The position numbers and the translations under genes were made by a program. A stretch of DNA of 20,588 nucleotides from Pelargonium nanum (Eukaryota; Streptophyta; Magnoliopsida; Geraniales; Geraniaceae). The notes beneath the pieces are model-generated. The model did no database searches and was not told the origin of the DNA. It worked only from the letters and a program-made list of their open reading frames with translations. The DNA lies in NCBI GenBank assembly GCA_036897485.1, contig JAYMTF010001924.1, positions 1-20,588 of the forward strand. Direction: 5' to 3'. This document shows, in pieces, positions 19,564 to 20,588 of the stretch (position 1 is its first letter; each line of letters opens with the position of its first letter).

Positions 19564-19689
19564 ATGCAGATCATGAAAAGGATGTCTCGTAAACGGCCTC
19601 GCAGGAAGTCTTTAGGGTTTTTTAGGAAGCCTCAACGATGCTTGAGAACGTGGCCGAGGTTGGATTTGGATTTGAATTTGAATTTGTAA
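19564..19689 (+). CDS. 41-codon basic ORF ending in an EAR-like motif
   Basis: From ATG 19564 to TAA 19687-19689. The N-terminal half is strongly basic (KRMSRKRPRRK, FFRKPQR) and the C-terminus reads LDLDLNLNL, which fits the EAR repression consensus DLNxxP/LxLxL. The frame is open back only to 19519. It sits in a GC-richer island within AT-rich DNA. The LDLDLNLNL end comes from a simple GATTTG/AATTTG repeat, so chance is quite possible. It could also be the tail of a decayed transcription-factor gene. No domain is recognised. Confidence 0.25.
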   Translation: MQIMKRMSRKRPRRKSLGFFRKPQRCLRTWPRLDLDLNLNL

Positions 19690-20477
19690 AATTTAATAAT
19701 GAGTTGACCATAATTTGTGCTTGTGATGTAAGAAACTTAAAATAACTTTCATATCTTCGAGAGATTGTCTATAATTGATAAGACTAATACAACAAGAATG
19801 TTAACAATAAAAACTCAAGTCAGAACAATTTTTTTATAGACAAAAATACCCACACGTTTTGAGACAAATAAACTAACAATTATAACTAAAATAAAAATAA
19901 TAATTACACAGCACCAACTTTTAACATATATTATACAATTAATCATCATTACACCTATCATAATATATAATAGCCACAAAAAACACCTCATTGAATCTAC
20001 CTTTCTTTCTAATGCAATATTACATTTTGTAATTAATTAAATGAATCTCAAACCTATTCTCCAATCAAGTAGTGGGACCATCATATAATATATAAAAAGT
20101 GTGTGGGGCCCAAACCCCATACAATTACAGGCCCCATTTTTTTATTGCCTGGCCCGACCCGAATCATGTTTGAATGCGTAAAAGCATGTTTTTCAATAAA
20201 GATAATAATTGGCATTAAACAAATAAATATATAAAAAATAAAATAATAATTTACTAATGTTACTACTAAGAAGAGAACAACAATTTATTTAATTAATTAA
20301 ATACGTAAGTATGAGTTTTAAATTCAAATAAATAAACAAATTAAAAACAACCACAACAGAAGAAAAAAAATCCCAAACAGCTGTTCCTTTGTTCTGAGAT
20401 CCGAATCGGTGTCGCCGTCGTCGTCGTCGCCGCCGGAGGCAGAGACGAGCTCGGAGAGGTTGAGAGAGAGATCAGAA
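19690..20477 (+). promoter_or_regulatory. AT-rich upstream region and leader of the SRPK gene
   Basis: 19690-20340 is very AT-rich without a gene. From about 20385 the composition turns GC-rich with a GTC/CGT trinucleotide run (about 20410-20437), typical of a 5' leader just before the ATG. No ATG occurs in the last 80 bp before the start. Confidence 0.45.
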
Positions 20478-20588
20478 ATGGAGGAGAAGCGGGCGGAGGA
20501 AATGAGCGAGGAGAGCAGCGGCGATTACACATCGGAAGACGAAGGGACCGAGGGTTACCGGCGAGGAGGCGACCATGCGGTTCGGATC
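20478..20588 (+). CDS. SRPK-type serine/threonine kinase, N-terminus only
   Basis: ATG 20478 opens a frame of 37 codons that runs off the window. It encodes an acidic start (MEEKRAEEMSEESSGDY) followed by TSEDEGTEGYRRGGDHAVRI. Plant SRPK (SR-protein-specific kinases, the SRPK4 group) carry SEDEGTEDYRRGGYHAVR just ahead of the kinase domain, so the family is clear from this motif. These kinases phosphorylate RS domains of splicing factors. The kinase domain is not in the window. Two residues differ from the family form as I recall it: D to G in TEDY and Y to D in GGYH. Confidence 0.85.
   Translation, partial: MEEKRAEEMSEESSGDYTSEDEGTEGYRRGGDHAVRI

Overview
The window is nuclear DNA from a flowering plant, most likely a eudicot. 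The genes have GT-AG introns, the intergenic DNA is AT-rich, and all five proteins belong to plant families: an F-box/PP2 lectin, an HD-Zip I factor, a PLS-class PPR protein, a small basic plant protein and a plant SRPK kinase. A member of the Rosaceae would fit the protein sequences, but that is only an impression from recall.

Layout. 1-2279 is AT-rich upstream DNA with one copy (A) of a dispersed ACACGAC-rich repeat. 2280-5678 (+) is a complete three-exon F-box gene of the PP2-A13 type (296 aa) with a 2.3 kb second intron. 5679-6980 is its 3' side and holds two exon-like pieces. 6981-7440 is repeat copy B, inverted relative to A. 7441-11595 is a long non-coding stretch that ends in the upstream region of an HD-Zip I gene of the LMI1/ATHB-51/ATHB-22 clade (11596-12675, +, three exons, 241 aa). 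12975-13332 is repeat copy C. About 13970-15400 (-) is a decayed, inverted partial copy of the F-box gene's last exon and downstream DNA. It abuts the 3' end of an intronless PPR gene (15595-17151, -). A 318 bp divergent spacer separates the PPR gene from a two-exon gene for a 116-aa basic protein (17470-18954, +). 18955-20477 is mostly AT-rich intergenic DNA with one curious 41-codon ORF. From 20478 the first 37 codons of an SRPK-type splicing-factor kinase run off the end.

The genes have unrelated jobs (protein turnover or lectin, leaf and meristem development, organelle RNA processing, a probable organelle protein, splicing control), as is usual for a plant chromosome. Nothing suggests a cluster acting together.

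The most informative structure is the junction near 15400. Past the PPR stop codon, the same strand still encodes recognisable pieces of a DYW deaminase-like domain, broken by stops and frameshifts. That remnant runs directly into the inverted F-box duplication. The PPR gene therefore seems to have lost its DYW domain in, or around, a rearrangement that carried an F-box gene fragment into its 3' end.
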